Made by a program: the position numbers and the translations under genes. Source: Bordetella parapertussis (GTDB lineage: Bacteria; Pseudomonadota; Gammaproteobacteria; Burkholderiales; Burkholderiaceae_C). Taken from it: a DNA stretch of 16,073 nt. Positions 6,811-15,357 of this stretch are shown one piece after another. The first letter of the stretch is position 1, and each line of letters starts with the position of its first letter. The notes below the pieces were generated by a model. The model ran no database searches, had not been told where the DNA came from, and saw nothing but the letters and a program-made list of their open reading frames with translations. The stretch is from positions 1-16,073 of the forward strand of contig CAMBXY010000017.1 of NCBI GenBank assembly GCA_945871945.1. The letters are read 5' to 3'.

Positions 6811-8907
6811 ATGTCGTCGCTTTCTGATGTAGAAGAAATCCACAGGGACCCCGAAAACAAAGAGGGCAAATGGTTGACTTATCCTGGGTCCCCCTTTGAG
6901 CTATTTCAACCCTATCCGCCAGCGGGGGACCAGCCTCAGGCCATCGTTCAGCTGGTCGAAGGCATGCAAGATGGGGAAATGTTTCAAACGTTGCTTGGCG
7001 TGACGGGGTCGGGCAAAACATTCACCATGGCCAACGTGATCGCCCAAATGGGGCGACCTGCGATTATTTATGCGCCTAATAAAACTCTGGCAGCACAACT
7101 TTACAGCGAGTTCCGTGAGTTTTTTCCCAAGAATGCTGTTGAATATTTCGTGAGTTATTACGACTATTACCAGCCCGAGGCTTATGTGCCACAAAGAGAT
7201 TTATTTATTGAAAAAGACTCTGCCATCAATGAGCATATCGAGCAGATGAGATTGTCCTGCACCAAAAGCTTGCTAGAGCGCCGAGACGTCATCATCGTGG
7301 CCACAGTGTCTGCCATCTACGGCATTGGTGAGCCAGAGAGTTATCACCGCATGGTCATGACATTAAGAGTTGGAGACAAGCCTGGGCAAAGAGACATCAT
7401 TGCCCAACTGGTGAGAATGCAATACGACCGCAATGACATGGACTTTGCCCGCGGACGTTTTCGTGTTCGCGGAGACATCATTGATATTTTTCCTGCAGAA
7501 CACAGCGAACTCGCTATTCGAATTGAGTTGTTTGACGATGAAATTGAAAGCCTCCAACTTTTAGACCCTCTGACCGGCCGTGTGCGTCAAAAAATTCCAC
7601 GCTTTACTGTTTACCCATCAAGCCACTACGTCACACCGCGGGACAAAGTCTTAGCCGCAGTAGAGACTATCAAGCTCGAACTTGGCCAGCGACTTAAAGA
7701 GTTGGTGGGTATGGGTAAGTTGGTCGAGGCTCAGCGTCTGGAGCAAAGAACCCGATTCGATCTGGAAATGCTCAGCGAGGTTGGTCACTGCAAGGGTATT
7801 GAAAATTACACAAGGCACTTGTCTGGCGTGGCGCCCGGCGAACCTCCCAGCACTTTGACAGACTATTTGCCTAAAGATGCACTCATGTTTTTTGACGAAA
7901 GTCATGTTCTGATGGGGCAATTTTCAGGCATGTACAACGGGGACAGAGTTCGCAAAACCACATTGGTGGAATATGGTTTTCGCTTGCCCAGTGCGCTAGA
8001 CAACCGACCTTTGAAATTAGAGGAATTCGAGCAACGCATGCGTCAACTCGTTTTTGTGTCTGCCACCCCTTCAGATTACGAAAAAACCCACTCAGGACAG
8101 ATTGTGGAGCAGGTGGTTCGTCCTACGGGTTTGGTTGATCCAGAGGTAGAAGTACGTCCAGCGATAAACCAAGTCGATGATGTGCTGCAAGAAATTCGTA
8201 TTCGCGTTGTCAAAAGTGAGCGAATTCTCATCACCACCTTGACAAAGCGCATGGCCGAACAACTCACTGATTATCTTAGCGACAACGGCGTTAAGGTTCG
8301 TTATTTGCACAGTGACATTGACACAGTAGAACGGGTTGAAATTTTGCGCGATCTGCGTCTCGGTGCCTTTGATGTTTTGGTCGGCATCAACTTACTTCGC
8401 GAGGGCCTGGATCTGCCAGAGGTCTCGTTGGTTGCTATTTTGGATGCTGACAAAGAGGGGTTTCTCAGGTCTGAGCGCAGTTTGATACAAACCATTGGCC
8501 GAGCAGCCAGAAACCTAGAGGGGCGAGCTATTCTTTATGCAGACCGCATGACCGAGTCTATGAAGCGAGCCATTGGTGAAACCGAACGACGCCGAACCAA
8601 GCAAGTGGCATTTAACTTGGCTAACGGTATTACCCCGCGTGGTGTAGTTAAAGCTATCAGAGACTTGATTGATGGTGTCTACAGCGAAAAGTCTGATAAG
8701 GCTTCCATGCGCCTTGAATTGGAGCAGGCGAGGATAGAAGACTTAAGCGAAAAGGATGTAGCCAAAGAAATTAAGCGATTGGAAAAGCAGATGATGGAGT
8801 TTGCGCGAAATCTAGAATTTGAAGCCGCTGCCAGCGCGCGGGACCAGTTAAATCGCTTACGCGCTCTCACTTTTGGTGCGGCGCCTAAAGACAGCCTAGC
8901 CTTATAA
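6811..8907 (+). CDS. uvrB: UvrABC excision nuclease subunit B
   Basis: A 698-residue protein, slightly longer than the usual 670-680 owing to a variable N-terminus of about 20 residues. UvrB is the damage-verifying helicase-like subunit of nucleotide excision repair; it is loaded by UvrA and recruits UvrC. The Walker A GVTGSGKT is at residues 63-70, the damage-clamping beta-hairpin region with [12 protein letters not shown] follows near 117-128, and the DESH box is at 362-365. The helicase C-terminal motifs include [20 protein letters not shown] and [13 protein letters not shown] domain that contacts UvrC closes the protein ([20 protein letters not shown], about 650-690). The ribosome site before ATG 6811 is poor (CGGAAC). 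The gene is divergent from tyrB and is followed by the isc promoter. Confidence 0.97.
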   Translation: MSSLSDVEEIHRDPENKEGKWLTYPGSPFELFQPYPPAGDQPQAIVQLVEGMQDGEMFQTLLGVTGSGKTFTMANVIAQMGRPAIIYAPNKTLAAQLYSEFREFFPKNAVEYFVSYYDYYQPEAYVPQRDLFIEKDSAINEHIEQMRLSCTKSLLERRDVIIVATVSAIYGIGEPESYHRMVMTLRVGDKPGQRDIIAQLVRMQYDRNDMDFARGRFRVRGDIIDIFPAEHSELAIRIELFDDEIESLQLLDPLTGRVRQKIPRFTVYPSSHYVTPRDKVLAAVETIKLELGQRLKELVGMGKLVEAQRLEQRTRFDLEMLSEVGHCKGIENYTRHLSGVAPGEPPSTLTDYLPKDALMFFDESHVLMGQFSGMYNGDRVRKTTLVEYGFRLPSALDNRPLKLEEFEQRMRQLVFVSATPSDYEKTHSGQIVEQVVRPTGLVDPEVEVRPAINQVDDVLQEIRIRVVKSERILITTLTKRMAEQLTDYLSDNGVKVRYLHSDIDTVERVEILRDLRLGAFDVLVGINLLREGLDLPEVSLVAILDADKEGFLRSERSLIQTIGRAARNLEGRAILYADRMTESMKRAIGETERRRTKQVAFNLANGITPRGVVKAIRDLIDGVYSEKSDKASMRLELEQARIEDLSEKDVAKEIKRLEKQMMEFARNLEFEAAASARDQLNRLRALTFGAAPKDSLAL

Positions 8908-8936
8908 ATAAGCAGCTATCCTTGAGAAAAATGCCT

Positions 8937-8961
8937 ATACCCGACTATTTCATTTGGGTTT
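8937..8961 (+). promoter_or_regulatory. IscR type-1 binding site, distal box
   Basis: The 25-mer starting ATACCCGACTATTTC matches the type-1 IscR consensus (ATASYTGACTRDDDYAGTYGGGTAT) at 22 of 25 positions by eye. It lies upstream of iscR, 30 bp (about three helical turns) from a second box, as in the two-site arrangement of the E. coli isc promoter. Confidence 0.7.
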
Positions 8962-8966
8962 ATGTT

Positions 8967-8991
8967 ATAGTTGACTAATCCAGTCTGGTAA
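8967..8991 (+). promoter_or_regulatory. IscR type-1 binding site, proximal box, overlapping the isc promoter
   Basis: The 25-mer starting ATAGTTGACTAATCC matches the type-1 IscR consensus at about 22 of 25 positions. Promoter elements overlap it: TATAGT at 8966-8971 is a good -10 candidate, and TTGACT at 8971-8976 could alternatively be a -35 with a poor -10 at 8995-9000. Repression of the operon by cluster-loaded IscR is expected by analogy with E. coli. Confidence 0.75.
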
Positions 8992-9012
8992 GCCCAAATT
9001 TAGGAGTTTCAT

Positions 9013-9549
9013 ATGCGTTTAACCACCAAAGGCCGTTTTGCAGTGACCGCCATGATTGACCTGGCGTTACGCCAAAACAATGGGCCTGTTACTTTGGCTG
9101 CCATCAGCCAGCGCCAGCAGATTTCTTTGTCATATCTCGAGCAATTGTTTGGCAAACTGCGCCGCCATCAGTTAGTGGAATCTACCCGCGGCCCGGGCGG
9201 CGGGTATACCCTAGGGCGCAAGGCCGCTGACATTTCTGTAGCAGACATCATTCTTTCAGTGGATGAGCCTATTGATGCCACGCATTGTGCCGGCAAGGAA
9301 AACTGTCTTGGCGAAACTGGCCGTTGTATGACCCACGAACTTTGGACTTCTCTGAACCAACGCATGATCGAGTTTCTCAACTCTGTTCATTTGCAAAAAC
9401 TTGTGGATGATCAACTCGCCAAGGGTTTGCAGATTGAAGAAAAACCGATGAACAGACGTGCCATTTCTGCATTGCCTGTTGTCAAGCCCATCCGCGTCAA
9501 TGCACCTAATTCGGTTTTTGCGCTGGGCAATATTTTTGCTAAAGGTTGA
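9013..9549 (+). CDS. iscR: Iron-sulfur cluster-sensing transcriptional regulator IscR
   Basis: A 178-residue Rrf2-family regulator. The N-terminal winged helix MRLTTKGRFAVTAMIDLAL and the recognition region ISLSYLEQLFGKLRRHQLVESTRGPGGGY are typical. The [2Fe-2S] ligands are Cys92, Cys98 and Cys105 plus His108, with one residue more between the second and third Cys than in E. coli (C92, C98, C104, H107). IscR represses the isc operon when it carries a cluster, and the two boxes upstream fit that feedback. A C-terminal extension of about 20 residues beyond the E. coli length is present. The start is fixed by AGGAG at 9002-9006, 6 nt before ATG 9013. It is the first gene of the operon, followed by iscS after 6 nt. 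Confidence 0.96.
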   Translation: MRLTTKGRFAVTAMIDLALRQNNGPVTLAAISQRQQISLSYLEQLFGKLRRHQLVESTRGPGGGYTLGRKAADISVADIILSVDEPIDATHCAGKENCLGETGRCMTHELWTSLNQRMIEFLNSVHLQKLVDDQLAKGLQIEEKPMNRRAISALPVVKPIRVNAPNSVFALGNIFAKG

Positions 9550-9555
9550 TTTTTC

Positions 9556-10776
9556 ATGGACATGACTCCGCATTTCCCCATTTACCTCGACTACTCGTCT
9601 ACAAATCCATGTGATGAGCGTGTGGTTGAAGCCATGATTCCTTGGTTGCGTGAGCATTATGGAAATCCAGCGTCACGCAGTCACGCTTGGGGTTGGGAAG
9701 CTGAAGAGGCGGTTGAAAAGGCCCGCGCAGATGTTGCTGCACTCATTGGTGCAGACCCGCGTGAAATTGTATGGACCTCAGGTGCTACCGAATCCAATAA
9801 TTTGGCTATCAAGGGCGCTGCCAATTTTTACAAGACAAAAGGGCGTCACCTCATCACAGTCAAAACTGAACACAAAGCTGTTCTCGACTCTATGCGAGAG
9901 CTTGAGCGTCAAGGTTTTGAAGTCACGTATCTTGATGTTCAAGAAGATGGGTTGCTTGACATTAACCGCTTGAAAGATGCTATTCGCCCTGACACAATTT
10001 TGGTCAGTGTGATGCATGTCAACAATGAAATCGGAGTTATCCAAGACATAGCCGCTATTGGCACTTTGTGTCGTGAAAAAGGCATTATTTTCCACGTTGA
10101 CGCAGCCCAATCTACAGGAAAAATTGAGATTGATTTAGAAAAGCTGCCTGTCGATTTGATGAGTCTGGCTTCCCATAAAACCTATGGCCCCAAGGGTATT
10201 GGTGCTCTTTACGTTCGGCGTAAACCCCGCGTTCGATTGGAAGCACAAATGCACGGTGGAGGCCAAGAGCGCGGTATGCGCAGCGGTACTTTGCCTACCC
10301 ACCAGTGTGTGGGCATGGGTGAAGCGTTTCGTATTGCCAAACTCGAAATGCCGCAAGACGTTGCCAAGGCTCGCCATCTTCAACAAAGACTTTTAAATGG
10401 CTTAAAAGACGTAGAGCAAGTTTTTGTGAATGGCCACTTGACCCAACGTGTACCGCACAACCTCAATATCAGTTTCAATTTTGTTGAGGGAGAGTCTCTC
10501 ATCATGGGTATCAAAGGCTTGGCGGTTTCCTCTGGCTCAGCTTGCACTTCAGCAAGCCTGGAGCCTAGCTATGTTTTGCGTGCATTAGGTCGCAGTGATG
10601 AACTCGCTCACAGCAGTTTGCGTATGACTGTGGGCCGCTATTCAACTGAAGAAGAAATTGATTACGCAATTTTAACTATTCGCGCCAATGTGAATAAATT
10701 GCGCGATCTCAGCCCTTTATGGGAAATGTACAAAGATGGTGTTGACCTCAGCACCATTCAATGGGCAGCCCACTGA
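9556..10776 (+). CDS. iscS: Cysteine desulfurase IscS
   Basis: A 406-residue PLP enzyme that takes sulfur from cysteine as a persulfide and passes it to IscU and other acceptors. The PLP-binding Lys208 lies in [12 protein letters not shown], and the active-site cysteine Cys330 lies in the mobile loop [21 protein letters not shown]. The N-terminal [17 protein letters not shown] shows modest variation from the common YLDYSATTPVD, with an extra Cys19. ATG 9556 is preferred to ATG 9562 because AAAGG at 9541-9545 is better spaced for it. The length matches the IscS family (about 404). It is the second gene of the isc operon. Confidence 0.97.
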   Translation: MDMTPHFPIYLDYSSTNPCDERVVEAMIPWLREHYGNPASRSHAWGWEAEEAVEKARADVAALIGADPREIVWTSGATESNNLAIKGAANFYKTKGRHLITVKTEHKAVLDSMRELERQGFEVTYLDVQEDGLLDINRLKDAIRPDTILVSVMHVNNEIGVIQDIAAIGTLCREKGIIFHVDAAQSTGKIEIDLEKLPVDLMSLASHKTYGPKGIGALYVRRKPRVRLEAQMHGGGQERGMRSGTLPTHQCVGMGEAFRIAKLEMPQDVAKARHLQQRLLNGLKDVEQVFVNGHLTQRVPHNLNISFNFVEGESLIMGIKGLAVSSGSACTSASLEPSYVLRALGRSDELAHSSLRMTVGRYSTEEEIDYAILTIRANVNKLRDLSPLWEMYKDGVDLSTIQWAAH

Positions 10777-10795
10777 TTACTTGACGGAGAAAAAC

Positions 10796-11182
10796 ATGGC
10801 ATACAGCGAAAAAGTGATTGATCATTACGAAAACCCACGAAACGTGGGTTCCTTTGACAAGGGTGACGATTCTGTGGGAACCGGGATGGTGGGTGCGCCT
10901 GCATGCGGAGACGTGATGAAGTTACAAATCAAAGTCAATCCACTGACGGGTGTGATCGAAGATGCCCGTTTCAAAACCTACGGTTGCGGTTCAGCTATTG
11001 CTTCATCCTCTTTGGTGACAGAGTGGGTGAAAGGCAAAACCCTAGACCAAGCTGCAGCTCTAAAGAACAGCGAGATTGCCCAAGAATTGGCCCTGCCACC
11101 CGTCAAAATTCACTGTTCCATTTTGGCTGAAGATGCCATCAAGGCAGCGGTGGAAGACTACAAAAAGAAAAACGCGCATTGA
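10796..11182 (+). CDS. iscU: Iron-sulfur cluster scaffold protein IscU
   Basis: A 128-residue scaffold on which the nascent [2Fe-2S] cluster is built from IscS sulfur before HscA/HscB-driven transfer. The three cluster cysteines are at the usual places: Cys37 in [10 protein letters not shown] (with Asp39), Cys63 in [10 protein letters not shown] and Cys106 in [19 protein letters not shown]. The LPPVK segment is the recognised HscA binding motif. The start ATG 10796 has GGAGA at 10786-10790, 5 nt upstream; an earlier in-frame start inside iscS is rejected because family proteins begin [19 protein letters not shown]. The iscA start follows one base after its stop. Confidence 0.98.
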   Translation: MAYSEKVIDHYENPRNVGSFDKGDDSVGTGMVGAPACGDVMKLQIKVNPLTGVIEDARFKTYGCGSAIASSSLVTEWVKGKTLDQAAALKNSEIAQELALPPVKIHCSILAEDAIKAAVEDYKKKNAH

Positions 11183-11183
11183 T

Positions 11184-11507
11184 ATGTCAGTATCTATGAC
11201 CGAAGCCGCAGCACGGCATGTCAATAAATACCTTTTTAAAAGAGGTAAGGGCGTTGGCGTTCGCCTTGGTGTCAAAACCACGGGTTGTTCTGGTTTGGCT
11301 TACAAGCTCGAATACGTTGACGATCTTGGCAATGAAGATATTGTCTTTGAAGCACACGGATTAAAAATACTGATTGACCCCAAGAGTTTGGCTTACCTCG
11401 ATGGCACTGAGTTAGATTTTGTTCGCGAAGGCTTGAACGAGGGATTCAAATTCAATAACCCTAATGAACGTGACCGATGTGGTTGTGGTGAGTCGTTCAG
11501 AGTTTGA
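11184..11507 (+). CDS. iscA: A-type iron-sulfur carrier IscA
   Basis: A 107-residue A-type carrier, the same length as E. coli IscA. It receives or delivers clusters to apo-targets such as [4Fe-4S] enzymes. The three conserved cysteines are Cys35 (TTGCSGLAY), Cys99 and Cys101 (CGCGESF). The core [23 protein letters not shown] is highly characteristic. ATG 11184 lies one base past the iscU stop; an ATG four codons further in is possible, but the first aligns with the family N-terminus. The TGA is separated by 2 nt from the hscB ATG. Confidence 0.97.
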   Translation: MSVSMTEAAARHVNKYLFKRGKGVGVRLGVKTTGCSGLAYKLEYVDDLGNEDIVFEAHGLKILIDPKSLAYLDGTELDFVREGLNEGFKFNNPNERDRCGCGESFRV

Positions 11508-11509
11508 AA

Positions 11510-12058
11510 ATGGTTGCGGGCAAAGACCTACAGCATTTTTCGCTGTCTTCGAGTGATTTTGAGCTTTTCAATTTGCCTGTTGGTTTTAAATTAAATCGCC
11601 AACTATTGGATGATCGCTGGAAAAACCTTTTAAGGTCTATTCACCCAGATAACTTTTCTACACAAGAAGCTGCCTCGCAAAGAGTCGCCATGCAGTATTC
11701 AGTCCGAGTCAATGAAGCCTATCAGCGTCTCAAATTTCCTCTCAAGCGTGCTGCTTATTTGTGTGAATTAAATGGTGTTCGCATTCATGCAGAAGAAAAT
11801 ACTTCTATGCCGGCAGAATTCCTTCTTCAGCAAATTCAGTGGAGAGAGCAACTTGAAGAAACTATTTCCTTGAGCGGTATGGTCGGACTACATGAAGAGT
11901 TGTTGGCTGCCAAAGAAGTTGCATTTTTGCGATGCGAATCTTTTATTGACAGAGATAAAGATTGGGCAAACGCTGCGGTAGAAGTAAGAGCTTTGATGTT
12001 TATGGAGCGTTTCGAAATTGATATAAACAAGCGTCTTGAGCAATTGGAAAACGCGTAA
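11510..12058 (+). CDS. hscB: J-domain co-chaperone HscB
   Basis: A 182-residue type III J-protein that binds IscU and stimulates the HscA ATPase. The N-terminal J domain contains the essential HPD tripeptide at residues 45-47 (RSIHPDNFS), followed by QYSVRVNEAYQRLKFPLKRAAYL, a typical HscB stretch. The C-terminal helical domain ends in FMERFEIDINKRLEQLE. ATG 11510 is chosen; a TTG two codons earlier overlaps the iscA stop. No clear ribosome site is seen, so coupling to iscA is likely. Divergence is greater than in its neighbours, as is usual for HscB. Confidence 0.94.
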   Translation: MVAGKDLQHFSLSSSDFELFNLPVGFKLNRQLLDDRWKNLLRSIHPDNFSTQEAASQRVAMQYSVRVNEAYQRLKFPLKRAAYLCELNGVRIHAEENTSMPAEFLLQQIQWREQLEETISLSGMVGLHEELLAAKEVAFLRCESFIDRDKDWANAAVEVRALMFMERFEIDINKRLEQLENA

Positions 12059-12073
12059 GGGGTAATTGCTGAG

Positions 12074-13930
12074 ATGGCTTTGTTACAAATTTCTGAACCT
12101 GGTCAAGCACCAGATCCACATGCCAGACGCATTGGCATAGGTATTGATCTTGGCACCACCCACTCTTTGGTTGCAAGTGTCAGGAGCGGGGTGGCAGAGT
12201 GTCTGCCCGACCATGAAGGACGTGTGATTTTGCCCTCAGCTGTCAGGTACTTATCTGACAATCGACGGCTGATTGGCGCTGACGCATTAGCAAGCCAATC
12301 AGAAGACCCAGCCAACACTATTGTGTCTGTTAAAAGATTCATGGGCAGAGCTTTAAAAGATATAGCCAATTCAAAAGACTTGCCTTATCAGTTTGTAGAC
12401 AGTCCAGGCATGTTGACCCTTCAAACTATCGATGGAGATAAGTCGCCAGTCGAGGTCAGTGCAGAAATTTTGGCAAGCCTTAGGCAGCGAGCCGAGGACA
12501 CTTTTGATGATGATATTTATGGGGCTGTGATTACGGTTCCGGCTTATTTTGATGATGCCCAACGCCAAGCAACCAAAGATGCCGCCAAGCTTGCCAATAT
12601 CCATGTTTTGCGGCTTATCAATGAGCCAACAGCCGCAGCATTGGCCTATGGTCTCGATAACGCAATTGAAGGCATTTATGCTGTTTACGACCTTGGCGGC
12701 GGCACTTTCGATATATCTGTTCTTCGTCTAAGCAAAGGCGTGTTTGAAGTGCTCTCCACCGGAGGCGACTCTGCCTTGGGCGGGGATGACTATGACAGAG
12801 CTTTGGTTAAACACGTTCTTGAAATTACCCATAGACATGTCTCAACCAATGCCGATAAAACTAATGTTTTGGTAGCTGCACGCAAATGCAAAGAGGCATT
12901 GTCATCAGCGAGAACTGCTTTGTTTGAAGTTGTGTTGTCTGATGGGCATTTAAGCATTGAAGTCTCGCGTGAAGTATTTGAAGATCTGTCCTTGGCTTTA
13001 ACCCAGCGCACCCTAGCTGCGGTAAAAAAAACCCTCAGAGATGCGCAAATCACAGCATCTGATATTCAAGGAGTGGTGATGGTGGGCGGATCAACCCGCA
13101 TGCCATTTGTTCAAAAGGCAGTCGGTGAGTTATTGAATTGCCAGCCCTTGAACAACTTAAATCCTGATGAGGTTGTGGCGTTGGGGGCCGCCTTGCAAGC
13201 CAATCAGTTGGTCGGCAACAACTCTGATGGCAATATGCTTTTATTGGACGTCATACCCCTTTCTTTGGGTATCGAGACCATGGGTGGGCTGGTCGAGCGA
13301 ATCGTTCCGAGGAATCAAACCATACCTACCGCTATGGCGCAAGATTTCACCACTTATCAAGACGGCCAGACGGCACTTTCTGTTCATATTGTTCAGGGCG
13401 AGCGGGACTTGGTCAAAGATTGCCGCAGCCTTGCTCGCTTTGAACTGCGGGGTATTCCTCCCATGGCAGCAGGTGCAGCGCGTATTCGTGTGACTTTCAC
13501 TGTGGATGCAGATGGTTTACTTTCAGTGGCTGCAAAAGAAACCAATAGCGGTGTTGAATCGCAAATTGAAGTCAAGCCTAGCTATGGCTTGTCTGATGAG
13601 CAGATCACCACCATGTTGCAAGACAGTTTTCATACGGCTGATTTCGATAAGAATGCAAGAGCCTTGGCTGAGTCGAGACTTGAAGTCGATCGCATGTGCT
13701 TAGCCACTCAAAGCGCCTTGCAGTCCGATGCACATTTGTTGACTGAGGAAGAAAAGCTTCATATTGATCAATTGATGCAAGCTGCGGTTCAAGCCAAGCT
13801 GACAGAAGACCACGTGTTTATTGAAAAGACGACAGAAGACTTAGCCAAAGGTACAGAAGCTTTTGCAGCTTTACGCATGAATGAGAGCATTCGAAAAGTT
13901 TTGTCTGGCAAGACCATAGGATCTATTTAA
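12074..13930 (+). CDS. hscA: Hsp70-class chaperone HscA for iron-sulfur assembly
   Basis: A 618-residue specialised Hsp70 that, with HscB, uses ATP to promote cluster transfer from IscU. The nucleotide-binding domain shows [13 protein letters not shown] (about residues 22-34), [14 protein letters not shown] and [15 protein letters not shown]. The substrate domain begins around [14 protein letters not shown] and contains the [21 protein letters not shown] stretch characteristic of HscA over DnaK. The length fits E. coli HscA (616). AGGGG at 12058-12062 is 11 nt before the ATG, a long but usable spacing. Its TAA overlaps the fdx ATG (TAATG). Confidence 0.97.
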   Translation: MALLQISEPGQAPDPHARRIGIGIDLGTTHSLVASVRSGVAECLPDHEGRVILPSAVRYLSDNRRLIGADALASQSEDPANTIVSVKRFMGRALKDIANSKDLPYQFVDSPGMLTLQTIDGDKSPVEVSAEILASLRQRAEDTFDDDIYGAVITVPAYFDDAQRQATKDAAKLANIHVLRLINEPTAAALAYGLDNAIEGIYAVYDLGGGTFDISVLRLSKGVFEVLSTGGDSALGGDDYDRALVKHVLEITHRHVSTNADKTNVLVAARKCKEALSSARTALFEVVLSDGHLSIEVSREVFEDLSLALTQRTLAAVKKTLRDAQITASDIQGVVMVGGSTRMPFVQKAVGELLNCQPLNNLNPDEVVALGAALQANQLVGNNSDGNMLLLDVIPLSLGIETMGGLVERIVPRNQTIPTAMAQDFTTYQDGQTALSVHIVQGERDLVKDCRSLARFELRGIPPMAAGAARIRVTFTVDADGLLSVAAKETNSGVESQIEVKPSYGLSDEQITTMLQDSFHTADFDKNARALAESRLEVDRMCLATQSALQSDAHLLTEEEKLHIDQLMQAAVQAKLTEDHVFIEKTTEDLAKGTEAFAALRMNESIRKVLSGKTIGSI

Positions 13931-14268
13931 TGACCACCATACGCATACTTCCACATGCACAATATTGTCCAGAAGGTAAAGAAATTCACGCCAGCCCTGG
14001 AACTTCTATCTGTGAGGCTTTGCTTGAAAATGATTTGCAAATTGAACATGCCTGCGATATGAGTTGTGCCTGTACGACTTGCCACGTCATTGTGAAAGAA
14101 GGTTTTGAAAGTCTCAATCCTGCACAAGAAGATGAAGATGATTTATTGGATCGAGCTTGGGGCTTGGAGCCTTTTTCGCGCTTAGCTTGCCAAGCTTTAG
14201 TGGGATCAAAAAATTTAGTGGTTGAGATCCCGCGTTACACCATCAATCACGCCAAAGAAAATCATTAA
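13930..14268 (+). CDS. fdx: ISC-type [2Fe-2S] ferredoxin
   Basis: A 112-residue ferredoxin of the adrenodoxin/ISC class, thought to supply electrons for cluster assembly on IscU. The cluster ligands are Cys42, Cys48, Cys51 and Cys87 (ACDMSCACTTCHVIV and LACQAL), with the extra Cys46 usual in this family. AGGA at 13918-13921 precedes the ATG by 8 nt and the ATG overlaps the hscA stop. It is the last recognised isc gene; the customary iscX is absent from the next position, where a dnaQ-type gene begins 5 nt later. Confidence 0.97.
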   Translation: MTTIRILPHAQYCPEGKEIHASPGTSICEALLENDLQIEHACDMSCACTTCHVIVKEGFESLNPAQEDEDDLLDRAWGLEPFSRLACQALVGSKNLVVEIPRYTINHAKENH

Positions 14269-14273
14269 GCAGC

Positions 14274-14978
14274 ATGCGTCAAATTGTTTTAGATACAGAA
14301 ACCACCGGCTTATCGGCTGATGCTGGTGACCGAATCATTGAGATTGGCTGTGTTGAATTAATCAATCGCAAATTAACTGGGCGAACATTTCATTATTATT
14401 TGAATCCCGAGCGCGAAAGCCATGAGGATGCCTTAAAGGTACATGGCATCAGCAACGAATTTTTGCTGGACAAGCCTAAATTTATTGAAGTGTCTGAAGA
14501 GTTCCTTGGGTTTATCAAAGACGCTGAGTTAATCATTCATAACGCCGCTTTTGACGTGAGCTTTCTCAACAAAGAACTTCAAAACTGTGGCTCCCTTGCT
14601 CTGCAAAACCATGTTGTCAAAATTCTTGACACCTTGGCTATGGCAAAAGAGATCTATCCGGGGAAAAGAAATTCTTTAGACGCACTTTGTGACAGGCTGG
14701 GGGTCAACAATTCTGCGCGCACGCTTCATGGCGCTTTGCTAGATGCTGAATTACTTGCAGATGTGTATATTTGTTTGACCCGTGGCCAAAATGCACTGAT
14801 GATTGATACCAGCGAGTCTTTAGACTCTTCTGGCAATGTATTGAAAGTTGATTTATCCAACTTTATTTTGCCCATGGTGTTTCCAAATAACCAAGAAATT
14901 TTGGCGCATGAGCAAGTCCTCTGCGATATTGATAAGGCCAGTGGTGGCAAAACGCTTTGGCGAAATATTGCGGTGTAA
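14274..14978 (+). CDS. dnaQ: DNA polymerase III epsilon-type 3'-5' exonuclease
   Basis: A 234-residue DEDDh exonuclease. Exo I DTETTG gives Asp7 and Glu9, Exo II HNAAFDVSFLN gives Asp94, and Exo III LHGALLDAELLADVY gives His152 and Asp157. Overall length and the C-terminal tail after the exonuclease domain (about residues 180-234) match bacterial DnaQ, the proofreading subunit that binds the polymerase alpha subunit. No good ribosome site precedes the ATG, and only 5 nt separate it from fdx, so it probably depends on isc-operon transcription or on an undetected internal promoter. The tRNA-Val gene starts 15 nt after the stop. Confidence 0.92.
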   Translation: MRQIVLDTETTGLSADAGDRIIEIGCVELINRKLTGRTFHYYLNPERESHEDALKVHGISNEFLLDKPKFIEVSEEFLGFIKDAELIIHNAAFDVSFLNKELQNCGSLALQNHVVKILDTLAMAKEIYPGKRNSLDALCDRLGVNNSARTLHGALLDAELLADVYICLTRGQNALMIDTSESLDSSGNVLKVDLSNFILPMVFPNNQEILAHEQVLCDIDKASGGKTLWRNIAV

Positions 14979-14993
14979 AATATTTGTATATCT

Positions 14994-15068
14994 GGGTCGT
15001 TAACTCAGCGGTAGAGTGCCACCTTCACACGGTGGAAGCCAGTGGTTCGATCCCACTACGACCCACCA
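14994..15068 (+). tRNA. tRNA-Val (anticodon CAC)
   Basis: A full cloverleaf can be folded by eye: a 7-bp acceptor GGGTCGT/ACGACCC, D arm ACTC/GAGT, anticodon stem CCACC/GGTGG with loop TTCACAC (anticodon CAC at 15026-15028), T arm AGTGG/CCACT with TTCGATC, discriminator A at 15065 and an encoded CCA at 15066-15068. It decodes GUG. No convincing own promoter is seen in the 15-nt gap after dnaQ, so it may be processed from a longer transcript. A strong terminator follows. Confidence 0.97.
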
Positions 15069-15080
15069 GATTTGAATCCA

Positions 15081-15107
15081 AGCACTGAAAAATCAGTGCT
15101 TTTTTTT
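15081..15107 (+). terminator. Rho-independent terminator after tRNA-Val
   Basis: A perfect 8-bp stem AGCACTGA (15081-15088) and TCAGTGCT (15093-15100) with an AAAA loop, followed by a run of T residues to 15107. It lies 12 nt past the tRNA CCA and would end the dnaQ/tRNA transcript. Confidence 0.9.
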
Positions 15108-15357
15108 CGTCTTAAGCGCCAGCAAATCGCTTGTAAAAAAACGTTTAAATTTTTAAGCCCTACAAGCCCAAAATCTGCTCGCCAGCTACTCAGCCCAGCC
15201 CTCATGCGTTTGAGTGCGCTGTAGCGCTTTTTTGATGCCCGCACGCGTTGCCCGATTGGGTCCTGCGTCCGTAAAAAATTGGGCTGCGAAAAATTGTGGT
15301 GGAGTACTTGTCAAATCAAGGTGGTGATTTCTACTCAGCCCTCACCGCAGCATGTTG
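15108..15357. other. Gene-free junction between the tRNA-Val terminator and the integrase
   Basis: No convincing coding frame is seen in these 250 bp. They contain a weak GCGC-TGTA-GCGC hairpin followed by T6 (15216-15233), possibly a back-up terminator, and two pairs of imperfect direct repeats: CTACTCAGCC at 15186 and 15331, and ATTGGG(TC)CTGCG at 15255 and 15278. The position between a tRNA and an integrase fits an attachment-site/arm-site region, which is inference. Confidence 0.4.

Noticed and set aside
9256..9657. A 133-codon minus-strand frame across iscR/iscS
   Set aside because: It is antisense to two well-supported genes and has no recognisable motif.
10736..10795. Upstream start for iscU inside iscS
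   Set aside because: ATG 10796 has a good GGAGA site and gives exactly the family N-terminus and length of 128.
14976..14981. TAAAAT as a -10 box for tRNA-Val
   Set aside because: No acceptable -35 is found 16-18 nt upstream, so a separate tRNA promoter is not claimed.
15216..15233. GCGC-TGTA-GCGC hairpin with T6
   Set aside because: The stem is only 4 bp, so it is too weak to call a terminator on its own; mentioned only within the junction entry.
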